Source of the DNA: Acipenser ruthenus
Lineage: Eukaryota; Chordata; Actinopteri; Acipenseriformes; Acipenseridae
Reading direction: 5' to 3'
Length of the DNA: 64,000 nucleotides
NCBI RefSeq assembly: GCF_902713425.1
Contig: NC_081198.1
Location: forward strand, 21,001,188 to 21,065,187
A program made the translations under genes and the position numbers. This document shows, piece by piece, positions 19,017-28,957 of this stretch (positions are counted from its first letter, which is position 1; every line of letters starts with the position of its first letter). Under the pieces are notes generated by a model. That model made no database searches and was not told the origin of the DNA. It worked only from the letters and a program-made list of their open reading frames with translations.

Positions 19017-19633
19017 GGCGACTTGGCCCTTGCCCGGGGCCCCCCAGCCCGGACGGCACAGGGGGATTCAAAGGTGGGTGCAAAATTCCAAGCACAAGCA
19101 GACCCCCAAAAAACGGGCTGCTGCTTCCAGAGGGGAAATGTGCAATTTAAGCAGGAGAAAACAAAACAAAGCAAAAACACACACATAACACCAAAAACAA
19201 AACATAAACTGGCGGAGTGCGTCTTACAAATAGTCATGCCAAGCTGCTATGCTGTGCAAGGTGCCTTGGGTAACTACAACTGTGCCTCGCTGGCTGGCTG
19301 GCTTGCTAAGAAGGTCCTGGCATAGGGACATGTTCCACCACACTTGTCTGGTTAGCTGCATGCTCCCAGGAAACAACCTGCTGCTGTCTACATCATCACC
19401 ACATGTGAATAAAAGAAAGAAAGACAGCAAGAAAGAAAGAGAGAAAGAAAGGGAGAAAGAGAGAAAGAAAGAGAGAAAGAAAGAGAGAAAGAAAGAAAGA
19501 GAGAAAGAAAAAAAAAAAGAAGTAAAACGGCGGGAAAACTTGCATCAACACTGGCACTCTCCCTCCAGCAGGGGTAGACAAAATGCTCACAGGAGAGATC
19601 CAGATCTGACTTTGACCAACGTTAGAGAAAGGT
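19017..19633 (-). promoter_or_regulatory. U2 spacer 4: promoter of U2-4, microsatellite, 3' box of U2-5
   Basis: PSE-like element at 19063-19080 (minus strand CACCCACCTTTGAATCCC). Octamer-like TTACAAAT at 19224-19231 (about -208 to -215). A partial ZNF143-like ACTACAAC sequence lies near 19273. Short GGCT repeats near 19290 and a microsatellite at 19411-19521. The 3' box of U2-5 is at 19605-19620. The PSE and 3' box calls are firm; the distal elements are weak matches. Confidence 0.8.
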
Positions 19634-19819
19634 GTGCACCGTTCCCGGAGGTACTGCAATACCGGGCCGATGCGTGGAGTGGACGGAGCAAGCCCCTGTT
19701 CCATCTCCCGATTCCAAAAATCAATTTAATATATGGTCCCCTGATAGGGGACGTATCAGATATTAAACTGATAAGAACAGATACTACACTTGATCTTAGC
19801 CAAAAGGCCGAGAAGCGAT
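19634..19819 (-). ncRNA. RNU2: U2 snRNA, intact (U2-5)
   Basis: I see no difference from U2-4 over the 186 bp. Branch-point recognition, Sm site and 3' stem-loops are intact. PSE at 19866-19883; 3' box at 19605-19620. It lies 803 bp from U2-4, start to start, in the only run of three uninterrupted U2 genes in the window. Confidence 0.97.
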
Positions 19820-20410
19820 GGCGACTTGGCCCTTGCCCGGGGCCCCCCAGCCCGGACGGCACAGGGGGATTCAAAGGTGGGTGCAAAATTCCAAGCACAA
19901 GCAGACCCCCAAAAAACGGGCTGCTGCTTCCAGAGGGGAAATGTGCAATTTAAGCAGGAGGGAACAAAACAAAGCAAAAACACACACATAACACCAAAAA
20001 CAAAACATAAACTGGCGGAGTGCGTCTTACAAATAGTCATGCCAAGCTGCTATGCTGTGCAAGGTGCCTTGGGTAACTACAACTGTGCCTCGCTGGCTGG
20101 CTGGCTTGCTAAGAAGGTCCTGGCATAGGGACATGTTCCACCACACTTGTCTGGTTAGCTGCATGCTCCCAGGAAACAACCTGCTGCTGTCTACATCATC
20201 ACCACATGTGAATAAAAGAAAGAAAGACAGCAAGAAAGAAAGAGAGAAAGAAAGAGAGAAAGAGAGAAAGAAAGAAAGAGAGAAAGAAAAAAAAAGAAGT
20301 AAAACGGCGGGAAAACTTGCATCAACACTGGCACTCTCCCTCCAGCAGGGGTAGACAAAATGCTCACAGGAGAGATCCAGATCTGACTTTGACCAACGTT
20401 AGAGAAAGGT
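19820..20410 (-). promoter_or_regulatory. U2 spacer 5: promoter of U2-5, microsatellite, 3' box of U2-6
   Basis: PSE-like element at 19866-19883; microsatellite at 20213-20298; 3' box of U2-6 at 20382-20397. It carries the GGAGGGAAC variant (others GGAGAAAAC), shared with spacers 6 and 8. Confidence 0.8.
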
Positions 20411-20596
20411 GTGCACCGTTCCCGGAGGTACTGCAATACCGGGCCGATGCGTGGAGTGGACGGAGCAAGCCCCTGTTCCATCTCCCGATTCCAAAAATCA
20501 ATTTAATATATGGTCCCCTGATAGGGGACGTATCAGATATTAAACTGATAAGAACAGATACTACACTTGATCTTAGCCAAAAGGCCGAGAAGCGAT
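20411..20596 (-). ncRNA. RNU2: U2 snRNA, intact (U2-6)
   Basis: A 186-bp U2 gene matching U2-4 and U2-5, with PSE at 20643-20660 and 3' box at 20382-20397. Start-to-start distance to U2-5 is 777 bp; the shorter unit reflects a shorter microsatellite. Confidence 0.97.
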
Positions 20597-21195
20597 GGCG
20601 ACTTGGCCCTTGCCCGGGGCCCCCCAGCCCGGACGGCACAGGGGGATTCAAAGGTGGGTGCAAAATTCCAAGCACAAGCAGACCCCCAAAAAACGGGCTG
20701 CTGCTTCCAGAGGGGAAATGTGCAATTTAAGCAGGAGGGAACAAAACAAAGCAAAAACACACACATAACACCAAAAACAAAACATAAACTGGCGGAGTGC
20801 GTCTTACAAATAGTCATGCCAAGCTGCTATGCTGTGCAAGGTGCCTTGGGTAACTACAACTGTGCCTCGCTGGCTGGCTGGCTGGCTAAGAAGGAACTGG
20901 CATAGGGACATGTTCCACCACACTTGTCTGGTTAGCTGCATGCTCCCAGGAAACAAACTGCTGCTGTCTACATCATCACCACATGTGAATAAAAGAAAGA
21001 CAGCAAGAAAGAAAGAGAGAAAGAAAGAGAGAAAGAGAGAAAGAAAGAGAGAAAGAAAGAAAGAGAGAAAGAAAAAAAAAGAAGTAAAACGGCGGGAAAA
21101 CTTGCATCAACACTGGCACTCTCCCTCCAGCAGGGGTAGACAAAATGCTCACAGGAGAGATCCAGATCTGACTTTGACCAACGTTAGAGAAAGGT
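20597..21195 (-). promoter_or_regulatory. U2 spacer 6: promoter of U2-6, microsatellite, 3' box of U2-7
   Basis: PSE-like element at 20643-20660; microsatellite at 20991-21083; 3' box of U2-7 at 21167-21182. It combines the GGAGGGAAC variant with an altered GGCT run and AAGGAACTGG (others AAGGTCCTGG), a combination seen again only in spacer 8. Confidence 0.8.
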
Positions 21196-21328
21196 GTGCA
21201 CTGTTCCCGGAGGTACTGCAATACCGGGCCGATGCGTGGAGTGGACGGAGCAAGCCCCTGTTCCATCTCCCGATTCCAAAAATCAATTTAATATATGGTC
21301 CCCTGATAGGGGACGTATCAGATATTAA
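21196..21328 (-). pseudogene. U2-7 snRNA, 3' fragment (nt 54-186), cut by LINE F2
   Basis: U2 resumes at TTAATATCTG directly after the F2 3' end (AATAAAAGAGTA), without poly(A). Sm site and 3' stem-loops are present. One base change lies near the 3' end (GCACTGTTCC on the plus strand). Confidence 0.95.
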
Positions 21329-21977
21329 TACTCTTTTATTGAGATTTTACATTTTTTTACATTTACACCCATTCGTTTTTTCATTCATTTTACATTTCTT
21401 TTAAAGATGACATTCATGCATACAGACATACATTTTGTTTTAAAAGCATTTAAAATACATTTAAAAACACCAAGACAATTGTGCTTTGTACATGGTTAAA
21501 ACAGACACAGATTAAAATCAACATGAAAAAAACCTGTGCTGTTTTAAAAGTGACTGGAAAAAAAGAACCATCTATAAAAAACCAGTGCTTGTGAGGGCCG
21601 GGGAGTGCTCTCTAAAAGTTCAAAAGTGAACATAAAACTATATTACTAAAACAGGGACAGGGGAAAAGGGACAGTGTGTGGAACAGTGAGTTAAAATTCT
21701 AAAATTTTAAAACACTTAAAATGTAACTTTTAATAGTTTACATTAAAAATCTTAAAGATACATAAAACAAAACAAAACAAAATCAAATAAAACATTCAAA
21801 ATAAATCAAATAAAAGACCATAAAACTGAAACAAAAAGACTACATAAAACCAGGGCACCGTTCAAAAACGGTCATGCCAGCTAAAAAGGGCGGAATGCTG
21901 GCATGACAAAATAAATAAAAGGCTTAGCGGTGCCCCGTAGTCCCGCTCCTAGGAGCTAGCGGTTCCAGTTTTTTCCT
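21329..21977 (-). promoter_or_regulatory. LINE F2 3' UTR with nested inverted repeats
   Basis: Just downstream of the ORF2 stop are a perfect 12-bp palindrome (21945-21956), an 8-bp outer pair (21853-21860 with 21928-21935), a small ACCGTT/AACGGT hairpin (21857-21872) and a perfect 11-bp stem (21871-21881 with 21897-21907; 15-nt loop). The rest is AT-rich and ends AATAAAAGAGTA at the U2 junction. It is conserved in F3-F5. Tx1-type elements that lack poly(A) are expected to be recognised by the reverse transcriptase through 3' UTR structure; that role is inferred here. Confidence 0.7.
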
Positions 21978-24900
21978 TTATTCCATCTTCACGTCCTGAA
22001 GTCCGGCGATCCTCCACTCTGCGCAGGCCTTGTCCTTCCCGAGGGTCCGGATGTCCAGAATTACAAAGTCCTTGATAAGAGTTTGTGCCCTTCTGGTCGT
22101 GGTGATAGTGTCTAGCTCCTGCTTGTGATAGACACAGACGTTACGGCCTTCCCACAGGATCTGCTTGACAACATTGATGACACGCCAAACGCACTTAGCT
22201 GTGCTGGTAGCGATTCCTCCCGCAGGCCCATAGAGCACAGTCTCAGCGGTCATCTTGGCCGTGTCAGCAAACCTGTTTAGGAAGACAGAGACAGAGAGCC
22301 AGACACTGCCAGCCACATCACACTCCCAGAAGATATGGGCTGGTGTTTCTCTCTTGCGGCACTTTGCATAGGGGCATGTTTCTACTTGGGCTAGTCCCCT
22401 CCTGAACATGAACGCTCGAGTGGGGAGTGCACTGTGGACGGTGTTCCATGCTATATCCTTCTGGACATTACTGAGGCAGCTGTGAGACACATTCTCCCAG
22501 ATTTTTTGGCTTTGGGTGAGGGAGAAAGTAGCTACTTTTTCAATTTCCTGGGAACCGGCAAGATATTTAGTTACAGCCTTGTATTCCCAGGAGGCCAATT
22601 TTGCTTTATCTAAGCCCAATTTATATATAGTGTCCCTTAAGGTTCTATAATACAATGGGGGGTCCCAGGAGTACGGCACGGTGTTATCAATAGTGCAGAG
22701 GCCCAAGGCCCTGAGACAGGTGGCAAAATAGAAACGATTCATGTAACATACCTTCCTGTCCAGGGCCTGGATGTTCTTGATAGTTTGCGTGAGCCCCTGC
22801 ACTCGGGTGAGCTGCACAACGTCCGGGACCCCCTTACCTCCCTTCTTGTCGGCTTTACTCAGGGTGGCTCGCTTTACCCTCTCCATCTTGCTGCCCCAGA
22901 TAAAGCGGTGGATAATGCGGTCCACCACTTTTTTGGTGGTCCTGTCTGGGGGAAAGATTTTTCCTACATAAGAGAGGATGGGGAACAGTATAGACTTGGT
23001 TATTAATACTCTACCCGTCATTGTTAAGGATCTTGTGCTCCATCCGCCAATCTTTTTACGGACCTGGTTAATGGCCGCCGTCCAGCTCTGGGCCCCCGAG
23101 CTATTGTTCTCGAAAATGAGGCCCAGAATCTTGATTTTGTCCTTTTTGACAGGGTACATGTCCGACAGTTCCCTATCTACCTGCCAATTTTTAGACACGT
23201 AGACTTCGCTCTTGGACTTATTAATCACTGCCCCGGTCGCCGTGCAGTACTTCTCAAGGATATTACTAATCCGAGGTACCGACGATGTGTTGGTGCAAAT
23301 GAGTGACACATCGTCCATATATGCTGTTGTTTTGACCTGGACCCCGTTGGATCCAGGCAGCTGGAAACCAGTTATATTGGTATCCCTACGAATTGCCTGC
23401 AGGAGGGGTTCAATGCACACGACATATAGCAGTGGGGATAGTGGGCAACCCTGTCTGACCCCTGACTGGATAGATATTTTACCAGTCAGGTGCCTGTTCA
23501 CCAAGACTCGGGTACTAATGTTTGTATATATGGTTTTAACCCACTCCCTAAGTCCAGGAGCGAATTTCATCTGGTCCATCACTTTGTACATATATTCATG
23601 GCTTACCCTATCGAACGCCTTCTCCTGGTCAAGGTTGAACAGGCAGAGGGGATGGTTCCGTTCTCTAGAATAAGCCAGAATGTCCCTTGTTAACATTAAA
23701 ATATCCGTGATGGACCTCCCTGGGACGCCACAAGCCTGGTCGGGGCCAATGACCAAAGGGAGGTGTACTTGTAGCCGGAGCATCAGAGCTTTGGCTAGTA
23801 TCTTGTAATCCACGCAAAGGAGGCTGATTGGGCGCCAATTCCGTAGATCTTTAACTTCCCCTTTCTTATGAAGGAGAGTAATTACACTCTCCCGCATAGA
23901 AGGGCCCAACCGCTTCTCCCTGTAGACCGCTCTGTAGACCTCCGCTAAATGGACTTTTAGCGTGTCCCAAAAAAGATGGTAATACTCACCCGGGATGCCA
24001 TCTGGACCTGGCGTCTTACCGGTGTTCATGGTCTTAACCGCCTGGGTGAGCTCCTCCAGCGTGAGTTCTGGGTCCTTCTCCTCCTCCTCCTCGTCCCGCA
24101 CTGAGTCAGGCTCCAACTGGCTCAGGAACCACTCTATCAGGGTGTCATCTGTAGCTTTGATGTTATACAGGTCCCTATAGAAGTTCTCTACCACTTTTTT
24201 CACTCCCTCACTATCCTCTACTATCCTCCCCCTGCTGTCGAGCATGGAGGACATCAAGTGCCGCTTCTCCCTCGTTTTCTGGAAGAAGAAGCGAGTACAC
24301 TTTTCGTCTTCCTCCATTTTTTGCACTTTTGCATTGTGCATGACCTTTCGTTGTTCCTCCCTACAAAGCACTGAAAGATCTAGCTTGGTCTGGGCTATCT
24401 CGTCGCTTACAGGGAACCCCCGAAGCTGAAGCAGGCTCAGACGCTGGAGGGCAGCATTCAGGTATTTATATTTGGCCCTCCTTTCTTTTGCTTTCCTCTT
24501 GCCTGCTGCTATGAAATAACCCTTAGTTCTCATTTTGACCATCTCCCACCACTCTATAGGGGAGTTGAATAGGTCACGCAAAGTGGTCCACTCAACAAGC
24601 CTGCTCTTATAGGCTGCAGCTATGGAGGGGTCATCGAGTAAGGAGGTGTTTAATTTCCAGACCCCTGACCCCATCTGGGAGGTCTGAGGGACCTGCAATG
24701 TTACCTGCAGGAGCCTATGGTCAGAGAAGAAGACGGCCTGGGTGTCTACTGCCGTCTTCGTAAGGGAGCTGGTATGCAGGACGAGATCTATACGGGAGAA
24801 GGAGGTCCCAGATGAGCTCACCCAGGTAAAGGGAGGCACCAGGTCCTTACCTGCATCACACAGGGAGAAATCAGATATTACGGAGGACAAAACTCTACTA

Positions 24901-25421
24901 GAGCGGTCGTTGCGTGGCCTGCTCCGGTCTACGTCCCTCAGAGCACAATTGAAGTCACCTGACACGATGACGGGTACGTTCCCCAGCAGGAGTGGACGCA
25001 GCTGTGGAAAAAATTGAACTCTTTCGTTTTGGTTAGTGGGTGCGTAGACATTGACCAGTCTGAGGGGAGTGTTGTTGTATGTCACATCCACGCTCAGAAT
25101 TCTACCAGGTTCTACCTCCCTGCTGCTGCGGGAGGTAATAAATGGGTTTTTAAACAGGATACCTACTCCGTCGGCTCTGGCTATGTTGGAGCCCGACCAG
25201 AAGGAGTCCCCCAGGGTCCAACTCTCCTTCAGGTCCCTATAATCAGGGCTCGACGAAATACCACACTCCTGCAGAAAGATGAGATCTGCTTTCAAGTTAG
25301 CTAGATAGTTTAGTACATCAAATCTTTTTTGTGTCTCCCTGATGCTCCTGACATTAACAGACACACATATCAGGGCCATCAGGGTAGCTAACAAGAAAAG
25401 GAGTCGCTGCGTCCACCCCAT
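21978..25421 (-). CDS. LINE F2 ORF2: endonuclease-reverse transcriptase, 1147 aa
   Basis: Intact ORF from ATG at 25421. The N-terminal hydrophobic stretch (residues 7-20) precedes SVNVRS. Endonuclease landmarks: Asn23, Glu52, Asp156, Asn158, Asp212, Asp234, His235. Reverse transcriptase: Asp598 in NLDQEKAFDRV, SGVRQGCPLSPLL from 653, YMDD at 701-704. A run of Glu at 444-448 varies in length between copies. C-terminal CCHC: CPYAKC...H.FWEC. It nicks U2 DNA and performs target-primed reverse transcription. F4 and F5 differ by only a handful of residues, so this is a recently active family. Confidence 0.95.
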   Translation of the reverse strand: MGWTQRLLFLLATLMALICVSVNVRSIRETQKRFDVLNYLANLKADLIFLQECGISSSPDYRDLKESWTLGDSFWSGSNIARADGVGILFKNPFITSRSSREVEPGRILSVDVTYNNTPLRLVNVYAPTNQNERVQFFPQLRPLLLGNVPVIVSGDFNCALRDVDRSRPRNDRSSRVLSSVISDFSLCDAGKDLVPPFTWVSSSGTSFSRIDLVLHTSSLTKTAVDTQAVFFSDHRLLQVTLQVPQTSQMGSGVWKLNTSLLDDPSIAAAYKSRLVEWTTLRDLFNSPIEWWEMVKMRTKGYFIAAGKRKAKERRAKYKYLNAALQRLSLLQLRGFPVSDEIAQTKLDLSVLCREEQRKVMHNAKVQKMEEDEKCTRFFFQKTREKRHLMSSMLDSRGRIVEDSEGVKKVVENFYRDLYNIKATDDTLIEWFLSQLEPDSVRDEEEEEKDPELTLEELTQAVKTMNTGKTPGPDGIPGEYYHLFWDTLKVHLAEVYRAVYREKRLGPSMRESVITLLHKKGEVKDLRNWRPISLLCVDYKILAKALMLRLQVHLPLVIGPDQACGVPGRSITDILMLTRDILAYSRERNHPLCLFNLDQEKAFDRVSHEYMYKVMDQMKFAPGLREWVKTIYTNISTRVLVNRHLTGKISIQSGVRQGCPLSPLLYVVCIEPLLQAIRRDTNITGFQLPGSNGVQVKTTAYMDDVSLICTNTSSVPRISNILEKYCTATGAVINKSKSEVYVSKNWQVDRELSDMYPVKKDKIKILGLIFENNSSGAQSWTAAINQVRKKIGGWSTRSLTMTGRVLITKSILFPILSYVGKIFPPDRTTKKVVDRIIHRFIWGSKMERVKRATLSKADKKGGKGVPDVVQLTRVQGLTQTIKNIQALDRKVCYMNRFYFATCLRALGLCTIDNTVPYSWDPPLYYRTLRDTIYKLGLDKAKLASWEYKAVTKYLAGSQEIEKVATFSLTQSQKIWENVSHSCLSNVQKDIAWNTVHSALPTRAFMFRRGLAQVETCPYAKCRKRETPAHIFWECDVAGSVWLSVSVFLNRFADTAKMTAETVLYGPAGGIATSTAKCVWRVINVVKQILWEGRNVCVYHKQELDTITTTRRAQTLIKDFVILDIRTLGKDKACAEWRIAGLQDVKME

Positions 25422-25593
25422 AGCGACTATGATTGGGAGGTCGGGACACTCTTCCTACTCTTAGCTCTACGCTTGCTTCGAGGGGGCTTGGGCTTATTTG
25501 CAACTCCCATCACCCCTGAGAAGGTACTCACTGCTGCCTCGTCCAAGAAGGCACCGTCTTTATATGCACAGTACGTGGAGTTGTTGGGGCTAT

Positions 25594-27372
25594 TCAACTC
25601 CCCACAAGGTAAGTCTGGTGGAACTTGCTCAGGGCCCCTCGGAACGTGTGGGTCAGCTTTGTCCTGGGGGGGGTTATGACAGACAGCATTCTTTGGCTGT
25701 TACCGTCTGTTGAATTGGAGCTGTTAGCAGACTTCTGGCTTACCGCGTCCAGGGGTATTCCCATGTCCTCCAGTGCTGTATCTAGGAGGACTTCTAGGGG
25801 GCCCCTGGTTTTGCCCATACAAGGGAGGGGGTCAAGGATGCTTTGAAGGGAGGCCCTTCGCTTGAAGAGGGTCATTGCTACCGAGGTACTGCTGGTCAGG
25901 GAAGGTGTTGACCCCGACCTCTCCCTCGGTGCATTAGTGAACACCTCTTCTGCGAGGTGTGCTAGGGTTTGTGCCAACGACTGGGAAGGCTGGCTGGGGA
26001 TGCCCTGGCTGGCTGCTACCTGCCCACTAGGCGGCAGTGTAGCCGTCCCACTCGCCTCCGTCTCTGCCTGCGAGGGCAAGACTGGGGACTTTGTGTGGAC
26101 ATTAGCTGGTTTTGGATCTATGGGGGCCACCTGCAACTTGCTGTCTTTGATCCTGATCTTCTTTCTTTTCCCCCCCTCGTCTCTACCCTTTCTTTTCCCC
26201 ACCCTCTGCTGGTTCTTCACTCCCTTCCCCTCCTTCTCACTCTCACTTTCACTGTCGCTTTCGCTTTCCTCCCCCACGGACTCAATCCTTATGGCGTCAT
26301 AACGAGAGCCGAGGGGGAGTGCTGGCGCTGAGAGGGCCCTACTCAGGGGGGGGCCGCTGCTGGGTCCGGGCTCCCTCCCTGCCTCGTGTTCTGCATCAGA
26401 GGAGCTACTGGAGGAGCTAGTGGAGTAGCTGTTGTACTCTCTCTCTGGGCTGGGGGAAGGGGTCCTCGTAAAACGGGACATGTCTCGGGGGCGGGGGGGT
26501 GAGGGGGGTGCTGGTGATGATGGTGGTGCTGGAGTCTGGGTCTTGGATACTGTTGGTGGTGATGTGGACTGATCTTTGTTACTTGCTCCCTCTTCCTGCT
26601 CAGGCCTAGGCTTGTTTGTGTTTGCCTTGCTGGCTCTGGCCATGTTGGCATAGGAAGAGGGGCAGTCCTTAAACAGGTGCCCCTTCTTTCCACACAAATT
26701 GCACTGCCTCTCTTCTCTGCAGTGGCTGGTCTCGTGGGGGGCGCCGCAGTTCCTGCACTTGACTACAGTACACGCGGCCGCCAGGTGTCCTAATTCCCCA
26801 CATTTCCTGCAGAGTTTTGGCATCCCATTATAGAATACCAGCCCTCTGTTGGGCCCTAACACTATGGAGTTTGGAATGTGGCGGACGCCTCCAATGCCCG
26901 ATGGATCAACATTAAGGCGTACCAGCCACTTTCTGGCTCCTGTCCAAACCCCATCTTCATCTGTAATTTTCCTCCCTTCTGATGACACCCTCCCATAGCG
27001 GTTAAGCCATGTTGTAATATCATAGTCGCTAACAGCCTCATTGAAAAATTGGACAGTAACAACTTTCATTTCTCTGTCTGTCAGTGCATCCACACAAAAT
27101 TCTTTGTATGGAGCGAGATATTTATTCTCCCCCCAAAAGGACCACATTTCTTGTAACTTTTGGGGGTTCCTAAAACTGACCTCAAACACTTCCTTAAGCC
27201 CTGGCAATTTCACCAAACAATTCAAGTCAGAAGGGGAAAAACCCATACCCCTCTGAAGAATGGTCCGGCTGAACTCCAGTCTCGTCAGTCCTGGTTCCGT
27301 TTCCTCTTGCTGGGTCCTTGTGAAGCGCACCGCATTGTGCCTCCTAGTCTCCTGGGTTGGCCGGAACGCCAT
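25594..27372 (-). CDS. LINE F2 ORF1: CCHC protein, 592 aa, likely shortened at a poly-C tract
   Basis: Starts MAFRPTQETRRHN at 27372. Three CCHC knuckles at residues 188-237, then Pro/Ser-rich, Ser-run and Glu/Ser-rich parts. Poly-C tract I (26346-26353, eight) is in frame. At tract II (25666-25673, eight) the frame leads to a stop after 28 further residues. One more C, as in F4, would keep an open frame of about 80 codons with a Lys/Arg-rich end, stopping 5 nt before ORF2. The downstream frame is also open here. Presumed LINE RNA-binding protein. Confidence 0.9.
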   Translation of the reverse strand: MAFRPTQETRRHNAVRFTRTQQEETEPGLTRLEFSRTILQRGMGFSPSDLNCLVKLPGLKEVFEVSFRNPQKLQEMWSFWGENKYLAPYKEFCVDALTDREMKVVTVQFFNEAVSDYDITTWLNRYGRVSSEGRKITDEDGVWTGARKWLVRLNVDPSGIGGVRHIPNSIVLGPNRGLVFYNGMPKLCRKCGELGHLAAACTVVKCRNCGAPHETSHCREERQCNLCGKKGHLFKDCPSSYANMARASKANTNKPRPEQEEGASNKDQSTSPPTVSKTQTPAPPSSPAPPSPPRPRDMSRFTRTPSPSPEREYNSYSTSSSSSSSDAEHEAGREPGPSSGPPLSRALSAPALPLGSRYDAIRIESVGEESESDSESESEKEGKGVKNQQRVGKRKGRDEGGKRKKIRIKDSKLQVAPIDPKPANVHTKSPVLPSQAETEASGTATLPPSGQVAASQGIPSQPSQSLAQTLAHLAEEVFTNAPRERSGSTPSLTSSTSVAMTLFKRRASLQSILDPLPCMGKTRGPLEVLLDTALEDMGIPLDAVSQKSANSSNSTDGNSQRMLSVITPPRTKLTHTFRGALSKFHQTYLVGS

Positions 27373-28071
27373 CCTTCAGCTGGCTCCTCCGATTGGGGTG
27401 GGAGAAGCCTCTGGACGTCCGGGTTGTCTCTCTCTACGGAAAAGAAACAACGTAAGCAGCAAATCTGGGCAGTTGAAGGAACTATTACTTTAGTCCCTGA
27501 GGAGATGGTCGCCTCGCAAGAGGGACCCCCTCCCCAGGTGAACGGTGTCCTTCCCTGGCGGAGTAGGGGGCGCTGCTTGGCACCGAGACCACGTAGAAAG
27601 AATCGTGGCTGTGACGCCTCCTCGGGGTCCGGGGCCGCCCTCTGCTCCTCCCAGATGGCGCCCTCTGCTGGGCGCCTGCTGCTCTCTCGGTCTGGATCTC
27701 GATTACAATCAAGGGCTGGGGATGAGGTCGTCTAGGTCATCAAAGGGTCCTCAAAGGTCGTCTGGATGGTAGGTCCTCCTTCTCTCTAACTCCAGGAACG
27801 TCTGGAAAAGCCTGAAAAAGAAAAAAAAAACTGGAACCGCCTGAAAAAGAAAAAACTGCTCTCAACAGTCAACAAAATCTTGAAAGACCCTCGGCCTGGA
27901 TTGGGCAAGCCAAAACCAGACTGAGCATTAGTCTTCCAACAAGTTGCCGAGCTGAAGAAAGCCAGTCAAAAAATAAAAAAAAATTCTGTTCCTCCTCACC
28001 CGAACAAACCTCTCACAGACCCTCGGAGGGAGCGGGCAATGCCACTACCCTCTAAGCCTTAGTATCAAACT
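27373..28071 (-). promoter_or_regulatory. LINE F2 5' UTR
   Basis: It contains the same elements as F1: CTCF-like cores at 27560-27573 (plus), 27635-27648 and 27658-27671 (minus), two polypyrimidine-CAG repeats near 27807-27859, a complete inner monomer (27873-27965) and part of the outer monomer (28004-28065). The 5' end is about 30-40 bp shorter than F1. Confidence 0.6.
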
Positions 28072-28131
28072 ATATTAAACTGATAAGAACAGATACTACA
28101 CTTGATCTTAGCCAAAAGGCCGAGAAGCGAT
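28072..28131 (-). pseudogene. U2-7 snRNA, 5' fragment (nt 1-60), upstream of LINE F2
   Basis: Complete from nucleotide 1 at 28131 to 60, including GUAGUA. Position 16 is T as in intact genes. It joins F2 through a short patch that repeats U2 sequence imperfectly. Confidence 0.93.
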
Positions 28132-28723
28132 GGCGACTTGGCCCTTGCCCGGGGCCCCCCAGCCCGGATGGCACAGGGGGATTCAAAGGTGGGTGCAAAA
28201 TGTCAAGCACAAGCAGACCCCCAAAAAACGGGCTGCTGCTTCCAGAGGGGAAATGTGCAATTTAAGCAGGAGAAAACAAAACAAAGCAAAAACACACACA
28301 TAACACCAAAAACAAAACATAAACTGGCGGAGTGCGTCTTACAAATAGTCATGCCAAGCTGCTATGCTGTGCAAGGTGCCTTGGGTAACTACAACTGTGC
28401 CTCGCTGGCTGGCTGGCTTGCTAAGAAGGTCCTGGCATAGGGACATGTTCCACCACACTTGTCTGGTTAGCTGCATGCTCCCAGGAAACAACCTGCTGCT
28501 GTCTACATCATCACCACATGTGAATAAAAGAAAGAAAGACAGCAAGAAAGAAAGAGAGAAAGAAAGAGAGAAAGAGAGAAAGAAAGAAAGAGAGAAAGAA
28601 AAAAAAAAGAAGTAAAACGGCGGGTAAACTTGCATCAACACTGGCACTCTCCCTCCAGCAGGGGTAGACAAAATGCTCACAGGAGAGATCCAGATCTGAC
28701 TTTGACCAACGTTAGAGAAAGGT
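28132..28723 (-). promoter_or_regulatory. U2 spacer 7: promoter of U2-7, microsatellite, 3' box of U2-8
   Basis: PSE-like element at 28178-28195; microsatellite at 28525-28611; 3' box of U2-8 at 28695-28710. A few private substitutions (CGGATGGC, AAAATGTC). Confidence 0.8.
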
Positions 28724-28870
28724 GTGCACCGTTCCCGGAGGTACTGCAATACCGGGCCGATGCGTGGAGTGGACGGAGCAAACCCCTGTTCCATCTCCCG
28801 ATTCCAAAAATCAATTTAATATATGGTCCCCTGATAGGGGACGTATCAGATATTAAACTGATAAGAACAG
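28724..28870 (-). pseudogene. U2-8 snRNA, 3' fragment (nt 40-186), cut by LINE C
   Basis: U2 resumes at nucleotide 40 after the LINE C poly(A). The rest of U2 is complete except for one change (GCAAACCCC), and the 3' box follows. Confidence 0.94.
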
Positions 28871-28957
28871 TTTTTTTTTTTTTTTTTTTTATTAGAAAAA
28901 TTCCACAAATTTATTATACAAACAATTTTCCAAATATATAGTCACATACATCAATAA

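Larger units (their letters stand above)
21329..28071 (-). mobile_element. LINE F copy 2 (F2), near full length, U2 nt 53 site
   Basis: A 6743-bp element between U2 nucleotide 60 (5' side) and nucleotide 54 (3' side); the 5' junction is slightly rearranged (AACT patch at 28067-28070 next to a GTATCA copy). It has a 649-bp 3' UTR without poly(A), an open ORF2, an ORF1 open to a poly-C tract, and a 699-bp 5' UTR slightly shorter than that of F1. It is the best reference copy for family F in the window. Confidence 0.93.

Noticed and set aside
18987-19325. A 112-codon plus-strand frame (MILAKRPRSDGD...) repeated in every unit
   Set aside because: It is antisense to the U2 5' end and promoter; its conservation follows from the U2 gene and array homogenisation, not from coding.
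21978-25421. Assignment to Utopia or R2-type U2/rDNA-targeted elements with restriction-like endonuclease
   Set aside because: ORF2 begins with a clear apurinic-type endonuclease (GDFN, SDH), and there are two ORFs, as in Tx1-clade elements.
25594-27372. CCHC proteins as retroviral Gag
   Set aside because: They are followed by endonuclease-reverse transcriptase ORFs of LINE type, with no protease, integrase or flanking LTRs, and insertions are in one specific site.
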